Origin: Polaromonas sp. JS666
GTDB taxonomy: Bacteria; Pseudomonadota; Gammaproteobacteria; Burkholderiales; Burkholderiaceae_C
Direction: 5' to 3'
Length of the DNA: 64,000 nucleotides
Assembly (NCBI RefSeq): GCF_000013865.1
Contig: NC_007950.1
Coordinates: 1-64,000, forward strand
The notes under the pieces are model-generated. The model searched no databases. It had not been told where the DNA came from and was given only the letters and a program-made list of their open reading frames with translations. Shown piece after piece: positions 55,637 through 64,000 of this stretch (position 1 is its first letter; every line of letters starts with the position of its first letter). A program made the translations under genes and the position numbers.

Positions 55637-56094
55637 ATCGCGACTACCTCGACAGCGTTTTATTTCAGTTGCGGGTCAACATACGCCCGCGCGGCCAAGC
55701 GTTGCGCCGGGAGGGGCAGCGAGTGAAAGAGCAGCAGCAACCACCTGCGGCATCAGGATGCGGGCCGAGCCCAGCAGCAGAATCAGGCCGCAGGTCAGTT
55801 GCAGCCAGCGCAGCGTCACTCCATTTACTTCGTGACGCCCTCGGTCTTCACTGTAAGGTAGCCATCATCGACCGGGAGCACCCGGTAATTCACGAAATAA
55901 GTGCAAGGGCCTTCGGGTCATGGCCAGGCCGACGCCTTCCCTGATCACGCGGATCGTCGGGTTCAAGGGTTCCAGCCGCCGCCGGCAAGGCTGGTGAAAC
56001 ATAACACGGTGCAGCGTCGTGCGTTCATTGCGTGCCCTCACAGGATATGGGCACGACGTTTGCGCGCACCCGGCGCACGACTTCGCGCCTTCGG

Positions 56095-58260
56095 TCATTT
56101 CTTGGGGCGTATCGCGTCTGCCGTACCCTGGATGAAGGCCTTGATCTTCTCCACATCGTCCACGCTCAGCTTGCCCGTGAAGTCCGGCATGCCCCGGCTC
56201 ATGGCCGGTCCTTTGAAGATGAACTTGTCGAGGTTTTCGATGAAGGCCGCGTTCATGTAGCCGAGGTTGGGAATGCTGCCGCCGCGGTCCACGCCGGGAA
56301 CACCATGGCAGAGAACGCAGTTGCTCACATACAGCGCAGTACCCGCCGGCACCTGGGCCGGATCGTATTTCACGCCAGCCACCAGTTCGCCCATTCGGTA
56401 AGCAACAAACTCCGGCATAGGCGCTTTGCCACCCACGGCAAAGGTATAGACCGTGCCCAAGCCTTGTCGTTCGGAGGCGCGCTGGGAAACCCCGTAAGAG
56501 CCGCCCCATCCCACGGCAATCGACACGTACTGCTTGCCATCCACCAGGTAGGTGACCGGTGCCGCAATCACACCGGTGCCCGTCGGGGATTCCCACAACT
56601 TCTCGCCGTTCTGGGCGTTATAGGCAATAAATCGCCCGTCTGCCGTGCCCTGAAAAACCAGGTTGCCGGCCGTGGTCAGCGTACCGCCGTTCCAGGGCGA
56701 CACCTGTTCCTGGCGCCATGCTTCTTTTTTTTGAACCGGATCCCAGGCAATCAGGCGTCCAAACGGCTTGCTTTTCGGCGGCGTTACATTGATCAAATTG
56801 CCAGTATTCCAACCCGTACCGGAGCCTGGTTGACCTGGCTTGTTGGAATTGAAGCTCCAGTTCTTGTCGTCCATCAGGTTGATAGGTATATTTTGCGTCG
56901 GCAAGTAGACCAACCCGGTCTGTGGGTTGAATGACATGGAATGCCAGTTGTGCGCGCCATAGGGGCCTGGAATGGCGTCAAACGGCCGATCCGTGGGGCG
57001 CGCCTCGGCGGTCTCGATGGGGCGACCCGTCGCGTCATAGCCGGTGGCCCAGTTCACATCAACAAAGTTTTTTGCCGAGATGAACTTGCCGTTGGTGCGG
57101 TCGATCACGAAGAAGAAACCGTTCTTGGGTGCGTGCAGGATCACCTTGCGCGGCTTGCCTTCAATCTTGAGGTCGGCCAGGATCATCGGCTGGGTCGACG
57201 TGTAGTCCCAGTTGTCGCCGGGGGTTTCCTGGTAATGCCAGACGTACTTGCCGGTGTCCGGATTGAGTGCAACGATGGAGGCCAGGTAAAGGTTGTCGCC
57301 ACCTGCGGGGCTGCGCTTGGCGCGACTCCAGGGTGAGCCGTTGCCGGTCCCGACGTACATCAGATTCAAGGCTGGGTCAAAGGCCATCGAGTCCCAGGCG
57401 GTGCCACCGCCGCCCGCCTCCCAGTACTTGCCGCTGGGGTCCCAGGTTTTGGCCGCCGCGGCCATGGAAGCGTCTTCAAAAGGCTTGCTTGGATCCCCTG
57501 GTACCGTAAACCATCGCCATTTTTGTTTGCCGCTGGCGGCATCGTAGGCCGTGATATAGCCGCGCACGCCGTATTCGGCACCACCATTGCCAATGATGAC
57601 CTTGTCTTTGAAAATCCGTGGTGCGCCCGTGCTGGTGTAGGAACGGCTGTGATCAATGACGGTGTCCTGTTCCCACGCCACTTTGCCGGATGCGGCATCC
57701 AGCGCGATCAACCGGCCGTCAAAGGCGGCAACGTAGACGCGGCCCTTGTGCAAGGCCACGCCACGGTTAACCACGTCACAACAGCCTTTGTAACCGAACT
57801 CACGTTTGATTTTTGGGTCATAGGTCCAGATGCGTTTCCCTGTGCGCACATCCACGGCGTGAACAATACTCCAGGACGCGGTCACGTACATGATGCCGTC
57901 CACCACCAGCGGCGTGGCCTCGACACCCCGGGTCGATTCCAGGTTGTACGACCAGACCAGTCCCATATCCTTGACGTTGGAAGCATTGACCTGATCAAGT
58001 TTGCTGAACCGTGTCTCGGCATAGTCCAGCCCAGTGCTTGGCCAATCAGCGGTCTTGGCCTCGTTGGCGCGCATAAACGCACCATCGACCTTCTTGGTCA
58101 CGGCCGCAATGTGCGCCGTCAAGCCCTTGGCTCCCTCAGCCATGGCGCTCGGCGCTACCGCGGCGAGCAACGAAGCCACCGCCAGCGTTAACGTTATTCC
58201 AGGACGCGCTGCAGTTTTTCCTTGCGGTAACTTGCTCATACGACTAATTTCTTTGTTCAT
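56095..58260 (-). CDS. PQQ-dependent quinohemoprotein alcohol dehydrogenase
   Basis: 721 residues. Signal peptide (cleavage near AMA-EG), an eight-bladed PQQ propeller with the adjacent-cysteine pair in YKGCCDVV, the catalytic Asp in GDNWDYTSTQP and tryptophan-docking repeats, then a C-terminal cytochrome c domain with CVLCHG. Type II quinohemoprotein; it oxidises primary or secondary alcohols in the periplasm and passes electrons to a c-type chain. ATG 58260 gives better spacing from AAGGAGAC than ATG 58263. PQQ synthesis genes are not in the window. It likely oxidises the CYP153 product. Confidence 0.9.
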   Translation of the reverse strand: MNKEISRMSKLPQGKTAARPGITLTLAVASLLAAVAPSAMAEGAKGLTAHIAAVTKKVDGAFMRANEAKTADWPSTGLDYAETRFSKLDQVNASNVKDMGLVWSYNLESTRGVEATPLVVDGIMYVTASWSIVHAVDVRTGKRIWTYDPKIKREFGYKGCCDVVNRGVALHKGRVYVAAFDGRLIALDAASGKVAWEQDTVIDHSRSYTSTGAPRIFKDKVIIGNGGAEYGVRGYITAYDAASGKQKWRWFTVPGDPSKPFEDASMAAAAKTWDPSGKYWEAGGGGTAWDSMAFDPALNLMYVGTGNGSPWSRAKRSPAGGDNLYLASIVALNPDTGKYVWHYQETPGDNWDYTSTQPMILADLKIEGKPRKVILHAPKNGFFFVIDRTNGKFISAKNFVDVNWATGYDATGRPIETAEARPTDRPFDAIPGPYGAHNWHSMSFNPQTGLVYLPTQNIPINLMDDKNWSFNSNKPGQPGSGTGWNTGNLINVTPPKSKPFGRLIAWDPVQKKEAWRQEQVSPWNGGTLTTAGNLVFQGTADGRFIAYNAQNGEKLWESPTGTGVIAAPVTYLVDGKQYVSIAVGWGGSYGVSQRASERQGLGTVYTFAVGGKAPMPEFVAYRMGELVAGVKYDPAQVPAGTALYVSNCVLCHGVPGVDRGGSIPNLGYMNAAFIENLDKFIFKGPAMSRGMPDFTGKLSVDDVEKIKAFIQGTADAIRPKK

Positions 58261-58670
58261 CATGTCTCCTTTTGAGGTAGGTTGCCAATTGCGGCTCTGC
58301 GCCACTGTCCAGTGAGCCGGTGCAAGAGCCAAGCCAGGCCAAGCCGATCAGGACCAAGGGATGCTCTAAAGACACCCGTCTTGGCATCAGGGCGTTTCTC
58401 AATGCCTTGGTAGCCAGCATCACCAAAGGCAGCTGTCTAGGACTTGTTTTGTCCCCTGTTATTTAAAGTAACCATCCGGCCATTGAGAGCCGGCCTGTCG
58501 AATGACGCGACCAGACTTCGCGCCCAATGTGCCCGGAAATCGTAGAACGAAGCATGTGCAACGTCACCTAACTTTAGTTAGGGTGTTTTCCATAACGCAT
58601 CACAATAGACTCGCAGCAAGCTCGAATTACCATCGCGAAAAGAAGGTACACAATATTGAAAGAGACAAAA
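58261..58670. other. Divergent promoter region between PQQ dehydrogenase and aldehyde dehydrogenase genes
   Basis: About 410 bases without a gene. A 60-codon open frame on the minus strand (58244-58426) overlaps the PQQ gene start and has no ribosome site. The only clear element is the operator at 58567-58582; AT-rich DNA around 58455-58475 and 58590-58610 could hold the two promoters. Confidence 0.6.
58567..58582. promoter_or_regulatory. TetR-type operator in the alcohol/aldehyde dehydrogenase promoter
   Basis: Perfect palindrome CCTAAC-TTTA-GTTAGG, 89 bases upstream of the aldehyde dehydrogenase ATG and about 310 bases upstream of the divergent PQQ gene. Second perfect copy of the motif. 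Confidence 0.7.
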
Positions 58671-60128
58671 ATGAAGCCTGCTTCCCCTGTAATCCAAATG
58701 CCTCTTGTCAGCCCGGGCGAGCCCGTCACACAGTCTGAAATAGCGCGCATCTTCGCCGCCCAGCGCGAAACGGCCTTGCGGCTTCGTCAATCGACCGCCG
58801 CGCAGCGTCTCGACAAGATTGACCGCCTGAAGCGGGCCGTCCTGGCGCGCCAGGCGGATATCCAGCGCGCAGGCGCACTGGACTTCGGCAAACCGGCCGC
58901 CGAGGTCGACCTGACCGAAATTTTGCCCATCGTGGCCGAAGCCAACGACGCGCGTCGCCATCTGCGCCGCTGGATGAAGCCACGCAAGGTTTTCCCGACC
59001 CTGCTGATGTTCGGCACGTCAAGCCATGTGCAGTGCGAACCGAAGGGCCGCTGCCTGATCATCTCGCCCTGGAACTACCCGCTCAATCTGACCTTCGGCC
59101 CGCTGATCTCGGCCATCGCCGCCGGTAACACAGCGATTCTCAAACCCTCGGAGATGACACCGCACCTGTCGGAGGTGATGGCCGAGATCGTGCGCGAGGT
59201 GTTTACCGAAGACGAGGTAGCCTTGTTCCAGGGCGAAGCGTCGGTCTCGCAAGCCCTGCTGGATCTGCCCTTCGACCACATTTTCTTTACCGGCTCACCG
59301 GCAATTGGCCGCGTCGTGATGGCCGCGGCAGCCAAGCACCTGACCAGCGTGACGCTGGAGCTGGGCGGCAAGAGCCCGACCATCGTTGACGCCACGGCGA
59401 ACCTGAAGGCAGCGGCGGCCAACCTGATGTGGTCCAAGCACACCAACAGCGGCCAGACCTGCATTGCGCCCGACCACGTCTACGTTCACGAGTCGGTCAA
59501 GGAATCGTTCATCCAGCACTGCCGCGAGGCCCTGGCCAAAGCCTACGGCGAGGGCGATGCCGTGCGCAGCAGCCCCCACCTGGCGCACATCGTCAATGAA
59601 CGCCATGCCAAACGAATCGTCGGACTGCTTGATGACGCGCTTCAAAAGGGCGCCAGGCTGCTGGTCGGCGGCCAGCACCAGACGGATCGCCAGTTCGTGG
59701 CCCCCACCTTGATCGACAACGTCAGCCCGGACGCGAAGATCATGCAGGAAGAAATTTTCGGCCCGCTGCTTCCCGTCATCGCTTACCGCGATCTCGACGA
59801 AGTCATCACCAAGATCAACGACCAGCCCAAGCCGCTCGCGCTGTACATCTGGACGAAGAACCACAAGGTCGCCGACAAGGTGCTGCGCGAGACGAGTTCG
59901 GGCGGCGCCTGCGTCAACCACAGCGTGGTGCAGTTCCTGCATGGCCGCTTGCCATTCGGCGGCGTCAACAATTCCGGGCTCGGCAGCGCACACGGGATCT
60001 ACGGGTTCAAGGCCTTCAGCCATGAGCGCGCGGTCGTCAAGACTTGGCTGCTGCTGGCGTCGAACTTCTACCCGCCCTACACCCCTCTGTCGCGACGGCT
60101 GATCAACTGGACGCTGCGTCTGGTCTGA
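58671..60128 (+). CDS. Aldehyde dehydrogenase (ALDH3-like)
   Basis: 485 residues. It has the ALDH catalytic features: PWNYPLNLTFGPL, ELGGKSPTIV (general-base Glu) and NSGQTCIAPDHVYV (nucleophilic Cys). The C-terminal region is hydrophobic and resembles the membrane-associated tail of ALDH3/coniferyl-aldehyde-type enzymes (LLLASNFYPPY, RRLINWTLRLV). It oxidises the aldehyde from the alcohol dehydrogenases to the acid. A TTG 15 bases upstream is an unlikely alternative start. Confidence 0.88.
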   Translation: MKPASPVIQMPLVSPGEPVTQSEIARIFAAQRETALRLRQSTAAQRLDKIDRLKRAVLARQADIQRAGALDFGKPAAEVDLTEILPIVAEANDARRHLRRWMKPRKVFPTLLMFGTSSHVQCEPKGRCLIISPWNYPLNLTFGPLISAIAAGNTAILKPSEMTPHLSEVMAEIVREVFTEDEVALFQGEASVSQALLDLPFDHIFFTGSPAIGRVVMAAAAKHLTSVTLELGGKSPTIVDATANLKAAAANLMWSKHTNSGQTCIAPDHVYVHESVKESFIQHCREALAKAYGEGDAVRSSPHLAHIVNERHAKRIVGLLDDALQKGARLLVGGQHQTDRQFVAPTLIDNVSPDAKIMQEEIFGPLLPVIAYRDLDEVITKINDQPKPLALYIWTKNHKVADKVLRETSSGGACVNHSVVQFLHGRLPFGGVNNSGLGSAHGIYGFKAFSHERAVVKTWLLLASNFYPPYTPLSRRLINWTLRLV

Positions 60129-60194
60129 TGGTCTCGGTTGCACGGGGTCAGCCCTGTGCACTTATTTTTTCTCTGAATCGCATAGGGACAAATC

Positions 60195-61835
60195 TTGAAA
60201 TTCGATTACGTTATCGTGGGCGCCGGTTCGGCCGGCTGTGTATTGGCCAACCGCTTGAGCGCGGACCCGTCGAGGCGCGTGTGCCTGCTCGAAGCGGGAC
60301 GGTCCGACGACACCCCGCTGATCCGCACCCCCATGGGCATGGTGGGCCTGCTCACGACCCGCAAGTACAACTGGTATTTCAACACCGAGCCACAAGCCCA
60401 ACTCGACGGCCGCCGACTGTACTGGCCACGCGGCAAGACACTCGGCGGCAGCAGCTCGATCAATGCCATGGTCTACATGCGCGGACACCAGGCTGACTAC
60501 GACGCATGGGCCGCAGCTGGAAACTCCGGATGGGCCTACAAGGATCTTCTGCCGATGTTCTTGGAGCATGAAAATAACGAGCGCGGCGCCTCGGCATACC
60601 ACACGACGAATGGGCTACTGAACGTCGCCGATGTGCGCTCGCCCAACCCCTTGTCGAGCCGCTTCATCGACGCCGCCGTGCAATGCGGCATTCCGCGCAA
60701 TATGGATTTCAACGGCCTGCAACAGGAAGGGGCCGGGCCTCACCAGGTGACCCAGAAAAACGGGGAACGCTGGAGCAGCGCGCGGGCCTTCCTGCACCCG
60801 GTCATGGACCGACCGAACTTGACCGTGCTCACCGGCGCCCATGTCACGCGCATCCTATTCTCTGGCAAACAGGCCGTGGGGGTCGAGATCGAGCGCAAAG
60901 GCGAACGCCAGCGCATCGAGGCCGAGCATGAAATCATTCTGAGTGGCGGCGCTATCCATTCGCCGCAGTTGCTGCAGCTCTCGGGCGTGGGGCCGAAGCA
61001 GGCGCTGGCCCGGCACGGCATCACCCAAGTCGCTGATTTGCAGGGCGTAGGCCAAAACCTGCAGGACCATCTCGACGTGACGGTGATGATCCGCGACCGC
61101 AGCAAGCAGGCGATTGGTGTTGCACCTGGTTTTCTTCCGAGAGCGGTCGCCGGGCTCTGGCAATACTGGCGCAAGCGCGAGGGCTTTCTGTCCAGCAACG
61201 TGGCTGAGGCCGGAGGCTTTGCCAAGTTGTCGCCGCAATCGGCGTTGCCGGAAGTGCAGTTCCATTTCCTGCCGACCTACCTGCGTAACCATGGCCGCGA
61301 TCTGGCGCCCGGCTATGGAGCGACCTTGCACATGTGCCAGTTGCGCCCCCAAAGCCGTGGCTTCATCGACCTGAAAAACGCCGACCCGCTGGCCGCACCG
61401 GTGATTCAGCCCAACTACCTGAGCCATGCCGACGACTGGGACGAGATGCTGCGCGGCCTGCAACTTGCGCGGCGCATCTTTGAGGCCGATGCCTTTCACG
61501 ATATCCATGGCGGTGAAGTGGCGCCGGGTGCCGGCGTGCGCAGCGACCAGGATCTGAAAGCCTACATCAGGCGCAGCGCAGAAACCATTTATCACCCTGT
61601 CGGCAGCTGCAAAATGGGGAACGATGACATGGCTGTGGTCGACGCGCAATTGCGGGTGCACGGACTTTCGGGCCTGCGCATCGCCGATGCCTCCATCATG
61701 CCAACCCTCATCGGCGGCAACACCAATGCCCCTTGCATGGTGATCGGCGAGAAGTGCGCTCGCGCCATCCTGCGCAACCACAAGCCGCAGCCAGCCCATG
61801 CGCAAGCCAACCGCACCCAACGCTTGGCGGCCTGA
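60195..61835 (+). CDS. GMC-family FAD alcohol dehydrogenase (AlkJ/choline dehydrogenase-like)
   Basis: 546 residues from TTG 60195; AGGGA lies upstream and no in-frame ATG is near. FAD motif DYVIVGAGSAGCVLANRL, both GMC signatures (GKTLGGSSSINAMVYMRG and SGGAIHSPQLLQLSGVGP) and the C-terminal catalytic pattern YHPVGSCKMG with GGNTNAPCMVIGEK. AlkJ-type enzymes oxidise medium-chain alcohols at the membrane to aldehydes. It is a second alcohol dehydrogenase beside the PQQ enzyme. Confidence 0.9.
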   Translation: MKFDYVIVGAGSAGCVLANRLSADPSRRVCLLEAGRSDDTPLIRTPMGMVGLLTTRKYNWYFNTEPQAQLDGRRLYWPRGKTLGGSSSINAMVYMRGHQADYDAWAAAGNSGWAYKDLLPMFLEHENNERGASAYHTTNGLLNVADVRSPNPLSSRFIDAAVQCGIPRNMDFNGLQQEGAGPHQVTQKNGERWSSARAFLHPVMDRPNLTVLTGAHVTRILFSGKQAVGVEIERKGERQRIEAEHEIILSGGAIHSPQLLQLSGVGPKQALARHGITQVADLQGVGQNLQDHLDVTVMIRDRSKQAIGVAPGFLPRAVAGLWQYWRKREGFLSSNVAEAGGFAKLSPQSALPEVQFHFLPTYLRNHGRDLAPGYGATLHMCQLRPQSRGFIDLKNADPLAAPVIQPNYLSHADDWDEMLRGLQLARRIFEADAFHDIHGGEVAPGAGVRSDQDLKAYIRRSAETIYHPVGSCKMGNDDMAVVDAQLRVHGLSGLRIADASIMPTLIGGNTNAPCMVIGEKCARAILRNHKPQPAHAQANRTQRLAA

Positions 61836-61928
61836 GTTCCCACCAAGAGGCATCACGCGCTGCATCTCAACACGATACCCGGCCAGTGGCCGAATTTAGC
61901 CTTAACCCACAAAACCCAAGGAGACATC

Positions 61929-63578
61929 ATGAACGGTCAGATGATGAGCGCCCCCCTGCTCATTTCCTCACTCATCACCCACGCGGCACGCCATAGCGGC
62001 GATGTGCCCATCGTCTCGCGCCGCGTCGAAGGCGACATCCACCGCACCACCTATGCGCAATTGCATGACCGGTCGCGCCAGATGGCCCATGCGCTCGGCG
62101 GTCTCGGTGTGCAAGCGTCGCAGCGCGTCGCCACGCTGGCCTGGAATGGCTACCGGCACCTGGAACTGTATTTCGCCGTCTCCGGCAGCGGTTCGGTGCT
62201 GCATACGCTCAACCCGCGCCTGCACCCTGACCAGTTGCTCTACATCCTCGACCATGCCGAGGACCAGGTGCTGTTCTTTGACCTGACCTTCCTGCCCCTA
62301 GTCGAAGCCGTGGCGGGGCGCTGCAAGACGGTACGTCACTTCGTCGCGATGATCGACAAGAACAAGATGCCAGCGAGCAAGCTGCCCAATCTGCTGTGCT
62401 ATGAGGACCTTCTCTCGGCGCAAAAGCCCGATTTTGTGTGGCCCACCTTCGACGAGAACACCGCCTCGTCGCTGTGCTACACCTCGGGCACCACCGGCAA
62501 CCCCAAGGGCGTGCTCTACAGCCATCGCTCGACGATGCTGCACACCTATGCTTCGGTCATGCCGGACGCGATCGGCATCTCGTCGCGCGACGGCGTGATG
62601 CCGGTGGTGCCGATGTTCCACGTCAATGCCTGGGGCCTGCCCTACAGCTGCACGATGGTCGGCGCCAAGCTGGTGCTGCCGGGGCCGGCGCTGGACGGCA
62701 AATCACTGCACGAACTGATTGCTGCCGAGCAGGTGACGTTTGCGGCCGGCGTGCCCACCATCTGGCTCGGCCTGCTCCAGTATGTCTCGCAGAACTCGCT
62801 CAGCCTGGCCCCTTTGAAGCGCACCATCATCGGCGGCTCGGCCGTGCCGCCGAGCATGATGCGGGCCTTCGAAGACGAGTTCGGCGTCGAAGTCATCCAT
62901 GCCTGGGGCATGACCGAGATATCCCCGCTAGGCACGGTTTGCCGACTGCGCCAAAAGCATCTGGCCGACCCGCTGGACTCGCAGCATGCGCGGCTCGCCA
63001 AGCAAGGCAAGGCGGTGTTCGGCGTGGACATGCGCATCGTCGATCCGCAAGGGGCCGACGTCTCCTGGGACGGCAAGTCGCAAGGCGATCTGATGGTGCG
63101 TGGACCGTGGGTGGTTCAGAGTTACTTCGGCTCCGATGGCGCTGACCCGCTGGTCAGCGATGCGACGGGCGCGCAGTGGTTCCCCACCGGCGACGTGGCC
63201 ACGATCGACGCCGACGGCTACATGCAGATCACGGATCGCAGCAAGGACGTGATCAAGTCCGGCGGCGAGTGGATCGGCTCGATCGACCTTGAAAACGTCG
63301 CCATGGCGCACGCGGCGGTGGCGATGGCAGCGGCCATCGCCGTGCCGCACCCGAAATGGGATGAACGACCCTTGCTGGTGGTGGTGCGCAAGCCCGGCGC
63401 GGAGGTCAGCCGCGAAGCGCTGATTGAACACTACAAAGGCAAGGTCGCCTCCTGGTGGGTGCCCGACGACGTGGTGTTCGTCGATGCCATTCCCATCGGC
63501 GCCACCGGAAAGATGCTCAAGAACCAGTTGCGTGAGCAGTTCAAGGACTACCGGCTGCCGGGGGGCGTTGTTGCATAA
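61929..63578 (+). CDS. AlkK-like acyl-CoA synthetase, C-terminus altered by an insertion sequence
   Basis: 549 residues. ANL ligase with [11 protein letters not shown] (184-194), [10 protein letters not shown], hinge [11 protein letters not shown] and catalytic K528 in ATGKMLKN. The pattern matches medium-chain AlkK-type ligases. Strong AAGGAGACATC start. The last residues (GVVA) and the TAA stop at 63576-63578 come from the terminal repeat of the IS that begins at 63564. All catalytic parts are kept, so function is probably intact. Confidence 0.88.
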   Translation: MNGQMMSAPLLISSLITHAARHSGDVPIVSRRVEGDIHRTTYAQLHDRSRQMAHALGGLGVQASQRVATLAWNGYRHLELYFAVSGSGSVLHTLNPRLHPDQLLYILDHAEDQVLFFDLTFLPLVEAVAGRCKTVRHFVAMIDKNKMPASKLPNLLCYEDLLSAQKPDFVWPTFDENTASSLCYTSGTTGNPKGVLYSHRSTMLHTYASVMPDAIGISSRDGVMPVVPMFHVNAWGLPYSCTMVGAKLVLPGPALDGKSLHELIAAEQVTFAAGVPTIWLGLLQYVSQNSLSLAPLKRTIIGGSAVPPSMMRAFEDEFGVEVIHAWGMTEISPLGTVCRLRQKHLADPLDSQHARLAKQGKAVFGVDMRIVDPQGADVSWDGKSQGDLMVRGPWVVQSYFGSDGADPLVSDATGAQWFPTGDVATIDADGYMQITDRSKDVIKSGGEWIGSIDLENVAMAHAAVAMAAAIAVPHPKWDERPLLVVVRKPGAEVSREALIEHYKGKVASWWVPDDVVFVDAIPIGATGKMLKNQLREQFKDYRLPGGVVA

Positions 63579-64000
63579 ATCCCCGTTCGCCCCCAATGAT
63601 CAGGCTGGCGCGCTGGTAGGCTCTGTGATTTTGCCTCGAACATGCCAAAAAACACGCTCCAGCCCAGCCAGCCCAAAGGCGTCTACCGGGTCAAGAACTG
63701 GCCCGAGTACAACGCGGGCCTGATCGCACGGGGAAATGTGACCCTCTGGATAGACGAGCGGATGTTCTCGCCAGCGCTTCAAACGCCAGGCCAGCGCGGG
63801 CGCCCGCAGGCGTACTGCGACGGGATGATCCAGATGCTGCTGACGCTCAAGTCGGTGTACCGCCTGCCGTTGCGGGCGCTTCAGGGGTTCGCCACCAGCC
63901 TGCAGCGCCTGGCTATGCCGGATTTGGCGGTGCCCAACTACAGCACGCTGAGCCGAAGGGCCAAGGCGTTGCGGGTGACATTGCCGGTGCTGCGCAATGC
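63564..64000 (+). mobile_element. IS5-family insertion sequence (IS903-like), left end, partial
   Basis: The left end GGCGTTGTTGCATAAATC (63564-63581) matches the GGCTTTGTTG.ATAAATC terminal repeat of the IS903 group. The transposase gene begins 78 bases inside. The window stops before the other end. It inserted at the 3' end of the acyl-CoA synthetase gene. Confidence 0.8.
63642..64000 (+). CDS. IS5-family transposase, partial (runs off the window)
   Basis: 119 residues are visible from ATG 63642 with no stop before the edge. They include YRVKNWPEYNAGLIARGNVT, LWIDERMFSP, GRPQAYCDGMIQMLLTLKSV and NYSTLSRRAKAL, the N-terminal DDE_Tnp_1_5-type region of IS5/IS903 transposases. The DDE triad lies further on, outside the window. 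Confidence 0.88.
   Translation, partial: MPKNTLQPSQPKGVYRVKNWPEYNAGLIARGNVTLWIDERMFSPALQTPGQRGRPQAYCDGMIQMLLTLKSVYRLPLRALQGFATSLQRLAMPDLAVPNYSTLSRRAKALRVTLPVLRN

Larger units (their letters stand above)
55436..56094. other. Non-coding or decayed region between CYP153 and PQQ dehydrogenase genes
   Basis: This 659-base stretch contains the CYP153 promoter region, an operator (55558-55573) and a long hairpin (55595-55636). On the minus strand two short coding-like pieces are visible: a tail ending in VDDGYLTVKTEGVTK (about 55829-55905) and a GTG-started 47-residue hydrophobic peptide (55676-55819) beginning TLRWLQLTCGLILLL. They may be the relics of one or two small genes that followed the PQQ dehydrogenase. 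No intact gene can be supported. Confidence 0.5.

Noticed and set aside
58244..58426. 60-codon minus-strand frame upstream of the PQQ dehydrogenase
   Set aside because: Begins with TTG, no ribosome site, overlaps the PQQ gene start, and only weakly hydrophobic.

Overview
The window looks like a catabolic island from a beta-proteobacterium of the Burkholderiales, most like Comamonadaceae (Polaromonas, Rhodoferax, Variovorax type). This is inferred from the uniformly GC-rich coding sequence, AAGGAGAC-type ribosome sites, ATGA-overlapped operons and protein family content; no rRNA or tRNA marker is present. Almost every gene belongs to oxidation of a hydrophobic substrate to a carboxylic acid, its CoA activation, and an unusual beta-oxidation.

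Layout. 1-2.45 kb is a scarred edge: palindromes that may be an IS200/IS605 right end, an IclR regulator, an enoyl-CoA hydratase cut off by an IS66 remnant, a ferredoxin reductase tail and an acyl-CoA dehydrogenase head. From 24.6 down to 2.3 kb (minus strand) runs one long unidirectional gene string: acyl-CoA dehydrogenase, crotonase, acyl-CoA carboxylase 2 (beta, alpha), HMG-CoA-lyase-like enzyme, acyl-CoA carboxylase 1 (liuB, liuC, liuD type), a second acyl-CoA dehydrogenase, metallo-hydrolase, two hotdog thioesterases, SDR, transglutaminase-like protein, alpha/beta hydrolase, CoA ligase, MaoC hydratase, CoA ligase, thiolase-like protein and DUF35 protein. On the plus strand, 24.7-32 kb holds a FadH-like reductase, three acyl-CoA dehydrogenases and a second DUF35/thiolase-like pair; 32-39 kb a DcaP-like porin, a 3-hydroxyacyl-CoA dehydrogenase, hydratases, an acyl-CoA dehydrogenase and a CoA-transferase; 39-46 kb a LivGHMFK-type ABC transporter with an acyl-CoA synthetase inside the operon; 46-52.4 kb SDRs, a TetR regulator, a MaoC protein, ETF:quinone oxidoreductase and a thioesterase. 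At 52.5-55.4 kb (minus) lies a CYP153 P450 with ferredoxin reductase and ferredoxin, then a PQQ quinohemoprotein alcohol dehydrogenase (minus), then aldehyde dehydrogenase, GMC oxidoreductase and AlkK-like acyl-CoA synthetase (plus). An IS5-family (IS903-like) element begins at 63.56 kb and runs off the end.

How it may work. CYP153 with its redox partners would hydroxylate a terminal methyl; PQQ and GMC alcohol dehydrogenases and the aldehyde dehydrogenase would give the acid; CoA ligases activate it. Substrates or intermediates could also enter through the porin and ABC system. The chain is then shortened by six intact acyl-CoA dehydrogenases. I see no canonical thiolase: both thiolase-like proteins lack the nucleophilic cysteine and are paired with DUF35 proteins, as in the retro-aldolases of steroid side-chain degradation. 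Together with two biotin carboxylases and a lyase, this suggests a route around beta-branched or ring-attached carbons (isoprenoid, monoterpene or alkyl-cycloalkane substrates). AliB-like and BadH-like enzymes support an alicyclic intermediate.

Regulation. A 16-bp palindrome, CCTAAC-N4-GTTAGG and variants, lies upstream of six transcription units, including the TetR gene, and ties the blocks into one probable regulon.
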